The notes beneath the pieces are model-generated. The model had not been told where the DNA came from. It was given only the letters and a program-made list of their open reading frames with translations, and ran no database searches. From Rhodobiaceae bacterium UBA6963 (lineage in GTDB: Bacteria; Pseudomonadota; Alphaproteobacteria; RS24): DNA of 19,780 nt. The stretch is from positions 1-19,780 of the forward strand of contig DJZB01000007.1 of the NCBI GenBank assembly GCA_002450335.1, in the 5' to 3' direction. Shown here piece by piece: positions 7,761-14,598 of the stretch (position 1 is its first letter; each line of letters starts with the position of its first letter). Position numbers and translations under genes: made by a program.

Positions 7761-10064
7761 TTAGACCTTCTCAGTCTTCTTATCAGCCTCGTCGCTTTTG
7801 GGTGCATCATCTTTATAACTTATGGAAAGGGTATCATCATCGCCCACATCCACAACCACAACACCCCCTTGCGTCAAGCAACCAAATAGGACTTCATCCG
7901 CCAACGGCTTTTTGATTTTCTCTTGAATAAGACGCGCCAGAGGCCGCGCACCCATCTGATTATCATAACCGCGCGTTGCCAGCCATTTAGTGGCTTCCTG
8001 ACTGAGTTGAATAATGACATTTCTGTCTGCGAGTTGGGCTTCAAGCTGAAGAACAAATTTTTCAACCACGCGAGCGACAACTTCCGGCGGAAGATTGGCA
8101 AAAGGAACAGTCGCATCAAGGCGGTTACGGAATTCAGGCGCAAACATCTTCTTGATGGCATCCTCGTCTTCACCTTCTCGGAGTGTTCGCCCGAAGCCCA
8201 TTGGCTCTTTTGCCATATCTGCCGCACCGGCATTGGTTGTCATAATCAAAATAACATTACGGAAGTCGACTTTGCGTCCATTGGCATCAGTCAAACTACC
8301 ATTATCCATAACCTGCAATAGAATATTGAACAGGTCAGGATGCGCTTTCTCAATTTCATCCAACAGCAACACACTGTGAGGATGTTGATCTACACCGTCG
8401 GTCAAAAGACCACCTTGGTCGAAACCGACATATCCGGGAGGTGCACCCAATAGCCGCGACACAGTATGGCGCTCCATATATTCCGACATATCGAATCTGA
8501 GCAATTCTACGCCCATAATGTCGGCTAGCTGACGAGCAACTTCTGTCTTGCCGACACCGGTTGGACCGGAAAACAGATAACAACCAATTGGCTTATTTTC
8601 TTCGCGCAACCCGGCACGAGATAACTTTATTGCCGCCGACAACGCATCAATCGCAGCATCCTGTCCAAACACCACGCGCTTCAAACCGCTATCCAGATCA
8701 CGCAATTTTTCTGTATCAGATTTGGAGACTGATTTAGACGGGATGCGCGCCATTGTTGAAATAGTGTTTTCAATATCACGCACACTGATTGTCTTCTTGC
8801 GTTTAGATGCCGGCAAAAGCATCTGAGACGCCCCAACTTCATCAATCACATCAATGGCTTTATCCGGCAATTTCCGGTCAGTCATATATCTTGATGAGAG
8901 TTCAACGGCAGTTTTCAAAGCTTCATTGGTGTAACGGACATTGTGGAATTCCTCAAAATATGGCTTCAAACCTCGTAGAATTTTTATCGTATCCGGAACA
9001 CTCGGCTCGTTAACGTCAATTTTCTGGAACCGACGCGCCAATGCCCGATCTTTCTCAAAATGCTGACGGAATTCTTTGTAGGTTGTTGACCCGACACAAC
9101 GCAGGCCTCCGTTTTGAAGGGAAGGTTTAAGAAGGTTAGATGCATCCATTGCCCCACCAGATGTAGCACCCGCACCAATAACAGTATGAATTTCATCAAT
9201 AAACAATATCCCTTCAGGCATATCTTCCAGCTCGGTCATGACCTGCTTGATGCGTTCTTCAAAATCTCCGCGATAACGTGTGCCGGCAAGCAAAGCCCCC
9301 ATATCCAGAGCAAAAATAACATTATCCTGAAGCACATCCGGCACATCGCCTTCAATAATCTTTCGGGCTAGCCCCTCAGCAATTGCGGTTTTACCGACAC
9401 CCGGGTCCCCGACAAGCAAAGGATTGTTTTTACTGCGGCGGCATAAAATCTGAATAGTTCGCTCAACTTCACGTTGTCGTCCGATGAGCGGGTCAACTTT
9501 TCCGACTTTGGCTTTTTCATTAAGATTGACGCAATAGGTTTCAAGCGCGGTTTCACCGCCGGACATAAATCCGTCAGGATCAGCATCGTCATTTTCTCTG
9601 TCCATATCTGCACTGCTGCTGCCGGCTTTTTTGGAAACGCCATGGGCAATAAAATTAACCGCATCATATCTTGTCATATCCTGCTCTTGCAGGAAGTAAG
9701 CCGCATGGCTCTCTCTCTCGGCAAAAAGAGCTACCAATACATTAGCCCCTGTAACCTCGTCCCTACCAGATGACTGAACATGAATAACGGCACGCTGAAT
9801 GACCCTTTGAAAACCCGCAGTAGGTTTACTGTCTTCATCCGTATCCATCACAAGACCGGATAAATCATTATCAATATAGCCAGTCAGATTGTCCCGCAGA
9901 AGTTTCATATCCACGTTGCAAGCGTCAATCACTGCATTCGCGTCTTCATCTTCAGTCAGAGCAAGCAATAAATGCTCAAGAGTTGCGAATTCATGCTTCC
10001 TCACATTAGCCAACTCAAGGGCTGTGTGCAGAACGGTTTCTAAACCTTTAGAGAATGCCGGCAT
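7761..10064 (-). CDS. clpA: ATP-dependent Clp protease ATP-binding subunit ClpA
   Basis: ClpA is the hexameric AAA+ unfoldase that feeds substrates, including ClpS-delivered N-degron proteins, to ClpP. At 767 residues it has the normal length. The N domain (1-145) opens with SKGLETVLHTALELA. The first AAA module has Walker A GDPGVGKT at 219-226 and Walker B with D290 and E291. The second has Walker A GPTGVGKT at 500-507, pore loop GYVG at 544-547, and Walker B with D569 and E570. MGF at 622-624 occupies the place of the ClpP-docking IGL/IGF loop. There is no ClpB-type middle domain, so this is ClpA and not ClpB or ClpC. AAGGAG lies six bases before the ATG, within the end of clpS. Its tail is acidic and lysine-rich. 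No clpP lies in the window. Confidence 0.97.
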   Translation of the reverse strand: MPAFSKGLETVLHTALELANVRKHEFATLEHLLLALTEDEDANAVIDACNVDMKLLRDNLTGYIDNDLSGLVMDTDEDSKPTAGFQRVIQRAVIHVQSSGRDEVTGANVLVALFAERESHAAYFLQEQDMTRYDAVNFIAHGVSKKAGSSSADMDRENDDADPDGFMSGGETALETYCVNLNEKAKVGKVDPLIGRQREVERTIQILCRRSKNNPLLVGDPGVGKTAIAEGLARKIIEGDVPDVLQDNVIFALDMGALLAGTRYRGDFEERIKQVMTELEDMPEGILFIDEIHTVIGAGATSGGAMDASNLLKPSLQNGGLRCVGSTTYKEFRQHFEKDRALARRFQKIDVNEPSVPDTIKILRGLKPYFEEFHNVRYTNEALKTAVELSSRYMTDRKLPDKAIDVIDEVGASQMLLPASKRKKTISVRDIENTISTMARIPSKSVSKSDTEKLRDLDSGLKRVVFGQDAAIDALSAAIKLSRAGLREENKPIGCYLFSGPTGVGKTEVARQLADIMGVELLRFDMSEYMERHTVSRLLGAPPGYVGFDQGGLLTDGVDQHPHSVLLLDEIEKAHPDLFNILLQVMDNGSLTDANGRKVDFRNVILIMTTNAGAADMAKEPMGFGRTLREGEDEDAIKKMFAPEFRNRLDATVPFANLPPEVVARVVEKFVLQLEAQLADRNVIIQLSQEATKWLATRGYDNQMGARPLARLIQEKIKKPLADEVLFGCLTQGGVVVVDVGDDDTLSISYKDDAPKSDEADKKTEKV

Positions 10065-10067
10065 TTA

Positions 10068-10481
10068 TCACTCCTTTTCCATAGTGCATTGTAGCGGATG
10101 TTGGTGTTGCCGTGCTAGGTCAATTACCTGGGTCACTTTCGTTTCTGCGACCTCGAATGTAAAAACGCCACATATGCCGACACCATTTTGGTGGACGTGA
10201 AGCATGATTTCAGTTGCTTCATTGATATCTTTGTTAAAAAAGCGTTGTAGGACATGCACAACAAATTCCATTGGCGTGTAATCATCATTAAGCAATAACA
10301 CTTTGTAAAGCGACGGCTTTTTGGTTTTAGGCTTGATTTTGGTAACAATGCCTACATCACCGCCATCGCCGCCGCCCTGACGGTCATCATTATTTGGATT
10401 ACCGGGGGTGGAATTGCTCTGAACAGGCATTCCGGTAAGCTTAATATCCTTATTGCCGTTTTTATGTGCCATTTTTGTCAT
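10068..10481 (-). CDS. clpS: ATP-dependent Clp protease adaptor ClpS
   Basis: ClpS binds proteins with destabilising N-terminal residues and hands them to ClpA. The core (about 55-137) is complete. N65, D66 and D67 in LLNDDYTPMEFV and H97 in HVHQNG line the N-degron pocket, equivalent to N34, D35 and H66 in E. coli. The typical GVFTFEVAETKV and the terminal HPLQCTMEKE follow. An N-terminal extension of about 50 residues, rich in glycine and asparagine, corresponds to the flexible arm that engages the unfoldase but is longer than in E. coli. Two starts are possible: ATG at 10481 and a second in-frame ATG whose first base is 10472. A candidate promoter would place the transcription start almost on the first one, which makes the second attractive. 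The gene lies three bases upstream of clpA, as in many bacteria. Confidence 0.95.
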   Translation of the reverse strand: MTKMAHKNGNKDIKLTGMPVQSNSTPGNPNNDDRQGGGDGGDVGIVTKIKPKTKKPSLYKVLLLNDDYTPMEFVVHVLQRFFNKDINEATEIMLHVHQNGVGICGVFTFEVAETKVTQVIDLARQHQHPLQCTMEKE

Positions 10482-10489
10482 GAAACCTA

Positions 10490-10519
10490 ATCATACAACT
10501 ATAAGTTTATGTAAGACAA
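10490..10519 (-). promoter_or_regulatory. Candidate sigma-70-type promoter for clpS-clpA
   Basis: On the minus strand TTGTCT (10519-10514) and TATGAT (10495-10490) are 18 bases apart; the -10 matches consensus at five of six positions and the -35 at four. The predicted transcription start near 10483 is two bases before the first clpS ATG. It lies in the 72-base gap downstream of mipZ, so clpSA could be transcribed independently of mipZ. This is based on pattern only. Confidence 0.3.
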
Positions 10520-10553
10520 TCACCGCATCTTACAAGACACGAAAGGGTGTAAA

Positions 10554-11399
10554 TTAAATTTTTACGCCCGGTAGATTAAGCCCTTGAATAAGACTAAAAA
10601 TCTCAGCGCGGGCTGCAACATGAGAAATAGTGAGGCTGGTATTGGCTTCCTCTGTGGTCAAATCCAACAAGGTAAGGCCCGCAGGATACATTTCACGAAA
10701 AATCACGCGCTCTGAAAGCCCCGGCAATACTCTGAAATGTGACCGACCTGACAATTCCTGCAAGGCAGCTTCGACGCGTTTACGGTTTTTTGCATAGACA
10801 TGACTGTATCGGTTTCTGATAACTACCCAATCAATTTTACCGTTATCAGCCTGCATACGTGCTTTGCGGCATTCCCATACAAGATCAGAATATATACTTG
10901 GGCCGAGAACCTCTAATGTATCAGGATCAACTTTACCTAACAGGTCAAAATCCACAAAACTGTCATTTATTGGGGTAATCAGCGTATCCGCCGAGGCATG
11001 AGCCAGGCGAGATAAATAAGTATCTGAACCGGGGCTATCGACAATAACAAATTGATTACGCGTACGAAGACCGGACATAGCTTTCAAGAAATTCGCTTGC
11101 TCGAAATCCTGGCGTTCCTTAATGGTGATGCCAAAAGGCGGGTCGGCTATCTGATGTTCCGGCATGGGGACACTCCTACCGGAACGCAAAGACCAAGCTT
11201 GCCTGTTTTCAATGTAACGGGACAAAGATTTTTGACGCGAATCAATATCAAGTGAGCCTACTGAATACCCCATATCCAGCAGTGCTGCCATGATATGCAT
11301 TGCAGTTGTCGTTTTTCCCGACCCACCCTTTTCATTGCCAACAACAATGACATAAGGGTAAACGGTCTCTTTTTTACTTTGGTTATTAAAAAAGCCCAT
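10554..11399 (-). CDS. mipZ: Division-plane positioning ATPase MipZ (ParA/MinD family)
   Basis: MipZ forms a gradient from the ParB-bound poles and inhibits FtsZ assembly, placing the division site at mid-cell in alphaproteobacteria that lack MinCD. The 281-residue protein has a deviant Walker A motif GNEKGGSGKT at 21-30, with signature lysine K24 and P-loop K29. The family's LDIDSRQKS is at 50-58 and Walker B-like VDSPG around D121. MipZ-specific segments separate it from plasmid ParA: NDSFVDFDLLGKVDP, and the RNRYSHVYAKNRKR and GLSERVIFREMYPAGLTLLDL region (cut as RVIFREMYP to LLDL). No amphipathic MinD-like C-terminal helix is obvious. The gene is divergent from the SDR-panC pair across a 106-base gap and points toward clpS, 72 bases away. 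AGAG before the ATG is a modest ribosome binding site. No parB or ftsZ is in the window. Confidence 0.93.
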   Translation of the reverse strand: MGFFNNQSKKETVYPYVIVVGNEKGGSGKTTTAMHIMAALLDMGYSVGSLDIDSRQKSLSRYIENRQAWSLRSGRSVPMPEHQIADPPFGITIKERQDFEQANFLKAMSGLRTRNQFVIVDSPGSDTYLSRLAHASADTLITPINDSFVDFDLLGKVDPDTLEVLGPSIYSDLVWECRKARMQADNGKIDWVVIRNRYSHVYAKNRKRVEAALQELSGRSHFRVLPGLSERVIFREMYPAGLTLLDLTTEEANTSLTISHVAARAEIFSLIQGLNLPGVKI

Positions 11400-11505
11400 T
11401 TTTAATCTCTTTGCGTATATATTTTTACAACGATTCCGTTTTTCCCTGAATATATGTTATTGAAGTCGTTTCCGGTAATGCCTCAAATTTCAAAATGGAC
11501 AGAAA

Positions 11506-12294
11506 ATGCGCGGTTTGAAAGATAAAGTGATTATTTTGACCGGTGCCGCCGGTGGTCTGGGTCAAGCAATTGCTACGCGCCTGATAAACGAGCAAGCCTG
11601 TCCTGTTCTTGTGGACCATAATCAAGATACCCTGCTGAAGCTAACTGAAAATCAAGTCTTTAATAATTCACTTTGTCTAAATGGGGATATTACTGACCCT
11701 GATTTCATTGCCACCATCATGACTGAAGCCGTTGAAAAATTTGGCAAAATAGACGGACTCGTGAACAGCGCCGCGCTTTTATTGCCTGAAGATGGTGACA
11801 TTGCACAAACACCACTGACATGTTGGCTCAAAACGATGGAAACAAATCTGACGTCTGTCTTCCTCACCTGCCAAGCTGCATTACCGCATCTTGAAGAGCA
11901 AGGCGGTGCGATTGTTAATTTGTCTTCCGTGGTCGCTCATGCGGCTTCAGCCACTTCGCAGATTGCCTACACCACTGCAAAAGGTGGGGTGGAAGCCCTC
12001 ACTAAAGAAATCGCTATCAGCCATGCTCGCCATAATATACGCGCAAATTGTGTCGCTCCCGGCCCGGTGAAAACTGAGAGAACGGCGCATTATTTTGAAG
12101 ATACGGCAAAATGGGAGTTACGGCGGCGGCATATTCCAATGGGACGGCTAGGCAAACCCGAAGAAATCGCAGGATTAGTTTGTTTTCTCCTTAGCGACGA
12201 TGCCGGCTATATTACCGGTGCCAGCTATCTTGCGGATGGCGGCATTTCCAATGCCTATGTCATTGACGATGTTAACGGTCAAGAAACCCCCTGA
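11506..12294 (+). CDS. SDR family NAD(P)-dependent oxidoreductase
   Basis: This is a 262-residue classical short-chain dehydrogenase/reductase. The cofactor motif TGAAGGLG is at 12-19, and D37 at the end of the second strand suggests NAD(H) preference. The structural NSA motif is at 87-89. The catalytic set is N114, S141, Y155 and K159 (YTTAK), with PGPVKTE following and the usual C-terminal GASYLADGG. The family reduces ketones or oxidises alcohols; the substrate is not readable. The TGA stop overlaps the panC ATG by one base, so the two are almost certainly cotranscribed and translationally coupled, which raises but does not prove a role near pantoate metabolism. The ATG at 11506 has a weak GGA seven bases upstream. 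A possible promoter is TTGAAG at 11460-11465 and TCAAAT at 11483-11488, 17 bases apart. Confidence 0.9.
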   Translation: MRGLKDKVIILTGAAGGLGQAIATRLINEQACPVLVDHNQDTLLKLTENQVFNNSLCLNGDITDPDFIATIMTEAVEKFGKIDGLVNSAALLLPEDGDIAQTPLTCWLKTMETNLTSVFLTCQAALPHLEEQGGAIVNLSSVVAHAASATSQIAYTTAKGGVEALTKEIAISHARHNIRANCVAPGPVKTERTAHYFEDTAKWELRRRHIPMGRLGKPEEIAGLVCFLLSDDAGYITGASYLADGGISNAYVIDDVNGQETP

Positions 12295-13148
12295 TGATGC
12301 CGATGGAAGTCTGCACAACAAGTGAGGCGCTATCCCTTAAGCTTGAAGGTTGGCGACAGGCCGGAATGAAAATCGGACTTGTGCCAACCATGGGTGCTCT
12401 TCATAAAGGTCACTTATCGCTGATAGAGTCTATGTCTGTTCATGCAGATAAAATTATTGTCAGCTTATTTGTTAACCCAACTCAATTTGCCGAAGGGGAG
12501 GATTTTAACTCCTATCCCCGTACAACTGACGATGATTTGCAAAAACTGCGAAGCACAAAGACAGAAATCGTTTTCATGCCCGCCGCGTCAGAGATTTATG
12601 GCGACGCGGTAACTGCATCTTTGCAGGCCGGCAATTTGGCAGATGGGCTAGAAAGCACGACCCGCCCTCATTTTTTTAGCGGGGTTGTAACGGTTGTGCA
12701 TAAACTTTTTGAACTGTGCCAACCTGACGCTGCCATTTTCGGTGAAAAGGACTATCAGCAATTGCTTGTCATAAAGCAGATGGTCACTGAACACGATATG
12801 GGAATAGAGATTTTACAAGGCGCCACGCTTCGCGAAACTGACGGGCTCGCCATGTCCTCAAGAAATGCTTACCTTGATGACAACCAGCGTAAAACTGCCG
12901 TTAACTTAAATAAAATTATGCGTGAATTATGTGATGATTATAATACCGCGCCGGCGTTAAACCTCCTTCCATCTCTCGAAGCGGAGGCCACCATAAAGCT
13001 TCAAGAAGCCGGGTTCACTGAGATTGATTATCTAACTGTTCGAGATGCCGATACGCTAAAATTGCCAAATACAGAAACTAAAAAATTACGTCTTCTGGCC
13101 GCAGTAAAACTTGGCGAAATTCGGCTAATTGATAATTGTGCCGTATGA
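12294..13148 (+). CDS. panC: Pantothenate synthetase (pantoate--beta-alanine ligase)
   Basis: PanC joins pantoate and beta-alanine with ATP to make pantothenate, the precursor of coenzyme A, in the cytoplasm. At 284 residues it has the normal length. The signature nucleotidyltransferase motif PTMGALHKGH is at 31-40 (the HxGH type), FVNPTQF at 59-65, GEKDYQQ at 150-156 and MSSRN at 187-191. The usual RPGHFxGV loop reads RPHFFSGV here (124-131), so a histidine sits one place earlier; I believe this variant is common in alphaproteobacteria. Two ATG codons in tandem follow the overlapping SDR stop; the first is taken because of the ATGA overlap, but a start at 12297 or 12306 is possible. There is little Shine-Dalgarno sequence, consistent with translational coupling. 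No panB or panD is in the window. It converges on the DUF1489 gene. Confidence 0.96.
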   Translation: MMPMEVCTTSEALSLKLEGWRQAGMKIGLVPTMGALHKGHLSLIESMSVHADKIIVSLFVNPTQFAEGEDFNSYPRTTDDDLQKLRSTKTEIVFMPAASEIYGDAVTASLQAGNLADGLESTTRPHFFSGVVTVVHKLFELCQPDAAIFGEKDYQQLLVIKQMVTEHDMGIEILQGATLRETDGLAMSSRNAYLDDNQRKTAVNLNKIMRELCDDYNTAPALNLLPSLEAEATIKLQEAGFTEIDYLTVRDADTLKLPNTETKKLRLLAAVKLGEIRLIDNCAV

Positions 13149-13159
13149 TCACCAGAAGT

Positions 13160-13579
13160 CTATAAAAGCCCCAAAGCCATAAGTTCAGCCTTGAGATGCT
13201 CAGGAAGTTCGTCGTCTCCCTCTGCAGCCATTGGCATATCTTCGGGGGCATCAGTTGCAGGCAGATACCGCCAGCCCTGAAAAGGTCGCCGCGCTTGTTG
13301 TCGGGTTGCAATGAGTTCAGGATCCAGAAAAATATGACATCTTTTTATACCCGCTTCATCAGTGAAAGGTTGAATATCAAGAATGCTCTGTCGCACACGG
13401 ATTTTGCGTTTTATCACCCAATAGATTGAACCATCATCCAACAACTCATTTACCCTTTTGGGCATCATACGTGTTGTATGAAAAAGTTCCCCATGGGTCT
13501 CTCTCACATATGTCTGCCAATTAACGAGATCGTCTACGCCGGTGGCGCGGGCAGCTAGCTTAATAAGGTGTAAAGTCAT
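13160..13579 (-). CDS. DUF1489 family protein
   Basis: This 139-residue protein is of unknown function, in a family (COG5458) found almost only in alphaproteobacteria. Recognisable features are the opening MTLHLIKLAARATGVDDL, the THRMMPKR-like stretch (here TTRMMPKR), GSIYWVIKRKIRVRQ, and FQGWRYLPATDAPEDM. The C terminus is acidic (EGDDELPEHLKAELMALGLL). It has no signal peptide or membrane segment. The ATG at 13579 has no Shine-Dalgarno sequence within the preceding dozen bases; a candidate -10 box (TAGATT) ends six bases before the ATG, which would give a leaderless message. The gene follows the kelch gene after 66 bases on the same strand and converges on panC with 11 bases between the stops. 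Confidence 0.82.
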   Translation of the reverse strand: MTLHLIKLAARATGVDDLVNWQTYVRETHGELFHTTRMMPKRVNELLDDGSIYWVIKRKIRVRQSILDIQPFTDEAGIKRCHIFLDPELIATRQQARRPFQGWRYLPATDAPEDMPMAAEGDDELPEHLKAELMALGLL

Positions 13580-13585
13580 AACGAC

Positions 13586-13613
13586 AATCTAGACGGTTTT
13601 ATGGATCAAGCAA
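13586..13613 (-). promoter_or_regulatory. Candidate promoter giving a leaderless DUF1489 mRNA
   Basis: On the minus strand TTGCTT (13613-13608) and TAGATT (13591-13586) are 16 bases apart. The A of the ATG is the seventh base after the -10, a normal transcription start distance, and there is no ribosome binding site. Both boxes are imperfect, so this is tentative. Confidence 0.28.
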
Positions 13614-13625
13614 AACGCCATAAAA
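13597..13625. repeat. Inverted repeat TTTTATGG-N13-CCATAAAA
   Basis: Perfect eight-base arms lie at 13597-13604 and 13618-13625. They flank the candidate -35 box of the DUF1489 promoter, which lies within the 13-base spacer. The arms are AT-rich and no T-run follows on either strand, so it is a poor terminator; an operator or a weak mRNA hairpin at the end of the kelch transcript is more likely. Confidence 0.4.
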
Positions 13626-13645
13626 GTAAATCTTGGTGCAAAAAA

Positions 13646-14584
13646 TCAGGGCTTGAATATATAAACTGTATCTGTTGCCGTAAACGGAGCAAAAAAACCG
13701 CTCCCGACAGCCCCACCCATTATAATCAGTCGATCATTTAGAACCGCATAACCTGCATGATGTCGTGCCTCAGGAAGTGACTGTTTCTTCTGCCATTTGC
13801 GTGCTTTGTCACTCAGCAAAAAATGTAGGTCATAAGTCTTTTGAGGTTCATTAGAGTAACCACCAACAACATGAACGCCATCAGAAAGAACACCTACCGC
13901 CGGAGCGATTAACCCAAATGGTAAGGATGGCAGTCGCCGCCAATTTAGTGATTGGACATTAAAAACATGTATCTCTCTTGATGCCTGCCCTGTCGCTGTC
14001 ATGCCACCGGCTATAATGATATCACTGCCTGCAACTGCAATGCCTGCCTGCGATAATGTTACCGGCATTGTCCCCGGCAAAATTGACCATTCACCTGAAC
14101 CAAGATTGTAACGATATATTTTATCTGTATCGTCGCCGGCACCACCAAACACATATAAAAAGTTTCCGATGATTGCAGTCATGTGCTCATAACGGCGACC
14201 GGGCATTGATGTAATTTGTGTCCAATATGACTTCGCCGTGCTGAACATCCAACTGCTTTTGGTCGCCTCAGAAGTCCCGGCAACACGCCCGCCTGTAACG
14301 ACAATTTGACCACTCCCCGCAGCCACGGAAAATTGTGTTCGGTCTACAGGAATGGGGGTCAGAGGGCGCCAGCCGTCTTCGACGATATTATAAGCTTCAA
14401 AAAATCTCTTAAAGCCTGTTCCCGATGAGCCGCTCAGAAGATAAACAGTACCATTTAAAGATGTAGCTCCCGACTCGGGCACAGCCTGAGAAAAAGAGTC
14501 ACCGCCGCGCCATTCGGCCTTCGAACCGGGAACTGTAGCGAGGACAAACCAAAAAGCCAAAACTGCGGCAAATAAAAATCGCAT
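13646..14584 (-). CDS. Exported kelch-like beta-propeller protein
   Basis: This 312-residue protein begins with a Sec signal peptide: MR, a hydrophobic stretch to about residue 18, and a likely cut after SKA at 21-23. It is therefore probably periplasmic or secreted; there is no lipobox cysteine. The mature part holds about six kelch-type repeats of 45-50 residues. Their double-glycine strands are at about 98-99 (VVTGG), 147-148 (YVFGG), 193-194 (IIAGG), 241-242 (HVVGG) and 290-291 (IIMGG), with a weaker first copy near 48-55 (YLLSGSSG). A six-bladed propeller is expected, as in N-acetylneuraminate epimerase-like and galactose-oxidase-like folds, but no enzymatic residues can be assigned. It starts 14 bases after mgtE on the same strand, so the two are probably cotranscribed. 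Function is unknown. Confidence 0.8.
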   Translation of the reverse strand: MRFLFAAVLAFWFVLATVPGSKAEWRGGDSFSQAVPESGATSLNGTVYLLSGSSGTGFKRFFEAYNIVEDGWRPLTPIPVDRTQFSVAAGSGQIVVTGGRVAGTSEATKSSWMFSTAKSYWTQITSMPGRRYEHMTAIIGNFLYVFGGAGDDTDKIYRYNLGSGEWSILPGTMPVTLSQAGIAVAGSDIIIAGGMTATGQASREIHVFNVQSLNWRRLPSLPFGLIAPAVGVLSDGVHVVGGYSNEPQKTYDLHFLLSDKARKWQKKQSLPEARHHAGYAVLNDRLIIMGGAVGSGFFAPFTATDTVYIFKP

Positions 14585-14598
14585 ATTTCTCTATACCA

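Noticed and set aside
7874..8321. Overlapping frames of 119 and 132 codons on both strands within clpA
   Set aside because: They are shadows of the second AAA module of ClpA, whose Walker motifs and sensor segments are intact.
10482..10553. Stem-loop TTACA...TGTAA between mipZ and clpS as a terminator
   Set aside because: The stem is five AT-rich base pairs with a large loop and no T-run on the minus strand; readthrough from mipZ into clpS is as likely.
11400..11505. Regulatory sites in the mipZ/SDR divergent gap
   Set aside because: AT-rich sequence with several TATATA-like stretches but no box pair good enough on the mipZ side to call a promoter; only a weak SDR candidate is mentioned with that gene.
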